Origin: Isoetes taiwanensis
Taxonomy: Eukaryota; Streptophyta; Lycopodiopsida; Isoetales; Isoetaceae
NCBI GenBank assembly: GCA_021234155.1
Contig: JAJEKV010000265.1
Span: forward strand, 64,001 to 128,000
DNA length: 64,000 nucleotides
Reading direction: 5' to 3'
The translations under genes and the position numbers were made by a program. Below are positions 60,346-64,000 of this stretch, piece by piece. The notes beneath the pieces were generated by a model. It saw nothing but the letters and a program-made list of their open reading frames with translations, did no database searches and was not told where the DNA came from. Position 1 is the stretch's first letter. Each line of letters begins with the position of its first letter.

Positions 60346-61774
60346 TTGCTCCAATGATTGATGTTTCGATAACCTGTTCCTGTTTGTGGTTGATCTTAAA
60401 ACCATAGTCTTTCTTGAACCTATCAAAGGATATATGCGTCTCCAATTGGCATGTCAGCATGTAAAGCAACCAATCAATCCTACGTCCTCTCAATGAATGC
60501 TTGGAGAGACCAAGCCTCCTCTTCATAGTAGCATGATATGACTCTATGCACGCATTCGTTTCTTGGTTTGCATGGGGGTACATCCGAGTAGCAACTGTCC
60601 AGGAAGTAATGTTCTTTGTCCACACCTTGCTCATGTATTTCACAACTTTCTTGTAGGTCTTGTGCCTTTCCTTGAACTCTTCCAACAGTCTTAATCCCTC
60701 TTCCTTACACGAGTCTATGTAGTCCTGCCCATATCTACCATCCCCATCAACATGAATACCATACATGATGTCTCCTAATTCGTTGAACATCTGGGCCCTG
60801 CGCTTCTTATCTTTCACCCGCTTCACCAACATCTTCAACCAGTTTCGTCTCATATGCCACAAGCACAATTGGATATGTGACGAGGGTCAAATATCCCTCA
60901 AATCATTGATCTCGGCCTGGGCATCGTCAACAATGAAGCAAGAAGGGGACCAAGTGGGATCATTATTATGGATATGTTCCTTCATGGCCACAAGCCATGG
61001 TCGGATCTCCTCTTCCTCTTGACTTGATGTGAGAACCCAAGCTACTGGCACTCCATTCCCATGACTGTCATAAAGCAACCATGTGTACAAATTGTAGCAA
61101 TGGTCATTAGTTTTGAAAGTGGAGTCCATAGCAATTGCCTCACCTTTTCCATGCTCCAAAATAGTTTTCAGCTGGAAGGGGGTCATTATACTCAAGGTAA
61201 AGGGCCTACCCTCTTGATACATAAACACGCTCTCAGGATGAAGAGAAACCCACATTCTAACACTTAAAGCAACATCTCGATGCAACATCCAAGTGGATAT
61301 AGCAACCTTACGAGATAAGTTGTGAAGGTCATCCATGACAAGAAATTGATCTCTATGTCTTGGCATATCAGGATTAATTTGCTTTTGTAAGCTCCAATGC
61401 TCTTCGTGCTTGCTCATGACCTGTTGAGATGAATGGTTCTGTTGTATCAAGTCCTTAGGCCAATCCTTCTTCTCCTTGGACAAACGAGATGCAAGCTCAA
61501 GCCTAGTGTTCCTGCACATTGGATCTCCACTACCATGGCAAATTTGTTCCTTGCTATCAATATGGTTCATCTCGTAGAAAGTTAACTTGGTGCACTCATG
61601 CTTTAGGTATAACTGCTTTGCTTGGAAGTGGCACAAGCAGCCCCATTCCACACTTGTTTTGCTCCTGCATGATTGGTTTGCAACAGGAGGTGGATGGTCC
61701 CTATGATCTTGTGCAGGGTATTTTTTAAGCGCCCTATATTTTTGTAGGGCCAGAAACAACTGGCTACTGCCCAT
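60305..61774 (-). pseudogene. MULE (Mutator-like) transposase with one in-frame stop
   Basis: Starts at ATG 61774; the same frame runs through a TGA at 60887-60889 to 60305. DDE residues are visible in MULE context: AIAMDSTFKTN (first Asp, about 61120), FIVDDAQAE (second Asp, about 60920) and NACIESYHATMKRRL (Glu, about 60540). The stop lies where MULEs often have Trp, before the CLWHMRRNW block, so a single base change would explain it. The N-terminal region has Cys/His residues (CLCHF...KHEC) suggesting a zinc-binding DNA-binding domain. The C-terminal residues run into the 26-bp array. The gene faces the Ulp1-like gene. The family moves DNA by cut and paste; this copy is nearly intact. Confidence 0.88.
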
Positions 61775-62331
61775 GTAGGATAAATAACTTGACGTAGTTT
61801 GGCGATATTTTGCACCTTCTTGCTAAGATGGCGTAACTGAACTGGCGCAACCATGAAATTTTTATTTTGCTACATTAACAAATTGGCTACGAGCAAATTT
61901 GTGCGAGTTAAGATAGGAACATGCTTTGGTACTGAAAACACGACGTTGGCTACAACCACCTAGGCATCTTCTCCAAATAATACATTCAAATTCCTTTGGG
62001 TCATAGTCCTTATCATCTGCAAATTCATAGCCTTCATCAAGACCCTCAATTTGGCCTATGAAAGCGGACATAGACGATGATATAATGATGCGCCTTTGTC
62101 CTTGATGCCTCAGGTCCTAAGAACTCATTTATTCTCTTTTGTGAAGCTCCCTCCATACTGCATAAATTTGATGATCGGCATCAACAACTACTTTTTCACA
62201 TCTGAATAATTTTGCAGAACTGAATAGGGTAAGAACTAACTTGAATTGATGAAGCTAAAGCTTAGATTGTAGATGGGAATGGATCTCTATCTCAACTAAA
62301 TCGTGAATGAATACAAATCGGGAGTGCTTTG
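61775..62331. other. Flank upstream of the MULE transposase
   Basis: Should hold the transposase promoter and perhaps a terminal inverted repeat, but no matching repeat was found at the other side, where element B covers the sequence. No other gene is seen. Confidence 0.4.
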
Positions 62332-63884
62332 TGTGACGTCCCCTACTCGTATACGGTGCCCTCACCGTATACAAACAGAAGTTCTTCCCCCACACCAGCT
62401 CCATGCTGATACAGGGCCCTCCACGTATCACTGCACCCGTAACGAGTCCCAGTGGGAAGAGTGAAGGTGTCATTCTACCCTGTCTCCCCCAGGGCCTACC
62501 TAGCTGCGGAAGCGTAAACATACATGTCAGTACTCAACATAATCCTCCATCCACCCAGAAGGGTGGAATATCAACATCTGCATAGACAATGGTCAGCACA
62601 TCACATAGGGAATCCTACCCAGGGCTCAGACTCAAGGGGATGACTGACGGCTTGGGTCTCCAGAGTTCATTAAGGCATTTAATTCATGGCAATGGATTTG
62701 GCTGGCATAAGAACATGGCATAGGGTTGTCCACTCCATCCGCCCCTCCTGTGCACACTTTGCAGAGTAGGCTGAAAAGTGTCGGGACCTGACTGTAGCCC
62801 GCCGGATGCATAGCCAGAGGGGCTATTCCTGGGGTCATCATCCCAGTTCCGATAGGGCAGGTAGGGATCACTCCCTCCAGAGATCTACATGCTGACTCAA
62901 GGTGACTAGAGGGCCACCGCCTCAGATTCGTGATCCCAATCGGAAAGTGTACACCACTTCACGGGTGTCGAGCCCATGCCTTACCCGCACTCGGTGGTAA
63001 GCCATTAGGCCTAGTCACAATGATCCCTGGTAGGCTTTACACACCAGAGGGATCGCTCAAGAGTCAGAACATGAACCTCCTTCTCAGCCAGTCTGGCCCC
63101 TTCACCCACAACCAGGTGTGGCTCTTGTACACAGGCCGAATCTACAGTGTGCTAGAGAGGCTACTCTAGGAGCATCAACTACAAGCCTTAGGGCCTCTAC
63201 CCCCCTTCCCAATACAAGGAGTTCACAAAGATACATCATCCATATACATCACAGAAGAACTAAAGAACTAGATCTAATCATAGAGTTAGGTTCTTTAGTT
63301 AGTGTCCGAGATCTAAGATCTAGATAGCTACTATGGGCAATTTAATAGTCTAAACTTACCTGGTTCTATGACTAGAAGAAGGCTTTAAGCTATTAAATTG
63401 ACCAAATACCTGATCCTTGAGCAGCTCCTCGACTGAAGTTCAACCATCCCTGCCGAGCTGATTCGGAGGAAACCGATGGCCAATTCGCCGGGCAATGTCG
63501 GGAGGCGGTTTTGGCTCTGGGGCAGCCAAAACCGAGCTCTAAAACCCTAAGGATCTAAAAAAACTAGCAAGCTAGGGTTTTCCTACCCTAAATAGGCATG
63601 GGTTTAGGGCTAGGGTTTCCAATTATCCCTTTTTGGCATGTGGGATAATTGGGAAGGGCCCACTTGCCATTAATGGCTAGGTGGCAAAATGTGCCTACAT
63701 GGAAAAGTGTGCCCACATTAATGTGCACATGTGCACATTAATAATATATGAACACTCCTAGTAAGTTGCCCCTAGGACTACTTACCTGGCTATCCGTTGG
63801 CGTACACGTCGGTCGGAGTGGCGTGTAATGCGGCGGGCGAAGATATACGCCCCGGCACCGTATAATCGTGGCCGGAACGTCACA
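62332..63884 (-). repeat. Element C 3' LTR (body outside the window)
   Basis: 1553 bp with TGTGACG/CGTCACA ends, clearly related to element B's LTR. On the minus strand a purine tract (GGTGGGGAGAA) directly precedes it at 63885-63895, which identifies it as the 3' LTR of a minus-strand element extending beyond 64000. It is not a partner of the LTR at 52501-54005. Confidence 0.88.
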
Positions 63885-64000
63885 TTCTCCCCACCTTGAA
63901 ATGATGCTGTCCGCAGCATCGTGGGTCTCCCCACCTTGGGATCTTCCTAACTGCAACCTGCAATCAACGTGATGCCTACAATGTAATATTTATACATTTA
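63885..64000 (-). mobile_element. Element C internal end with polypurine tract
   Basis: Only 116 bp of the internal region is in the window: the polypurine tract and adjoining 3' untranslated sequence. Confidence 0.7.

Noticed and set aside
52501-63884. The two related LTRs at 52501-54005 and 62332-63884 as ends of one element
   Set aside because: The left LTR has its primer-binding site on its left side and the right LTR has its purine tract on its right side, so both internal regions point away from the DNA between them.

Overview
The window looks like nuclear DNA of a land plant. It holds one long multi-exon gene with plant-type GT-AG introns, LTR retrotransposons primed by the plant initiator-Met tRNA (TGGTATCAGAGC), a Mutator-like transposase and a LINE. 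The density of mobile DNA and a Rep (HUH) transposase-like gene would suit a seed-free plant such as a fern, lycophyte or bryophyte, but the lineage is a weak inference. There are no bacterial-type operons.

Layout. 1-4.2 kb: (GA)n, duplicated repeats and a decayed mobile element with a rolling-circle (HUH) Rep-like gene, bordered by direct copies of a hairpin-plus-AAACGATAATACA motif that recurs near 21.2 and 31.0 kb. 5.6-11.5 kb: a complete 15-exon host gene for a DWNN/zinc-knuckle/RING protein (RBBP6/Mpe1/PQT3 family). 12.3-17.16 kb: a decayed GC-rich LINE ending in (TTCTA)n. 22.9-24.5 kb (minus): a three-exon gene for an unrecognised acidic nuclear-type protein. 26.8-28.1 kb: an almost pure pyrimidine tract. 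32.85-54.0 kb: an old, 3'-truncated Ty3/gypsy element (element B, minus strand), split by a younger complete Ty3/gypsy chromovirus (element A, plus strand, 38450-51496, target duplication TTTTC). 54.0-62.3 kb: Mutator-related DNA with two inverted arrays of a 26-bp repeat, a Ulp1-like protease gene and a MULE transposase. 62.3-64 kb: the 3' LTR of a third related element (C, minus strand) whose body lies beyond the window.

Main discovery candidate: elements A and B each carry, between the 5' LTR and gag, an additional sense-strand ORF that begins like the histone H3 tail (A-R-T-K-Q-T...) and ends in a histone H3 fold with CenH3-like features, joined by a charged, proline-rich linker. A further conserved ORF of unknown function (ORF2) follows, then gag-pol; A also encodes a C-terminal chromodomain. 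The two copies are diverged, so the histone appears to be a long-standing component of this retrotransposon lineage, not a recent capture. Duplicated stem-loops sit between the H3-like ORF and ORF2 in both elements.

Many element ORFs carry small frameshifts. Differences between the two LTRs of A cluster at CG/CCGG/CCWGG-like sites, so part of the apparent decay may be base-calling error at methylated cytosines.
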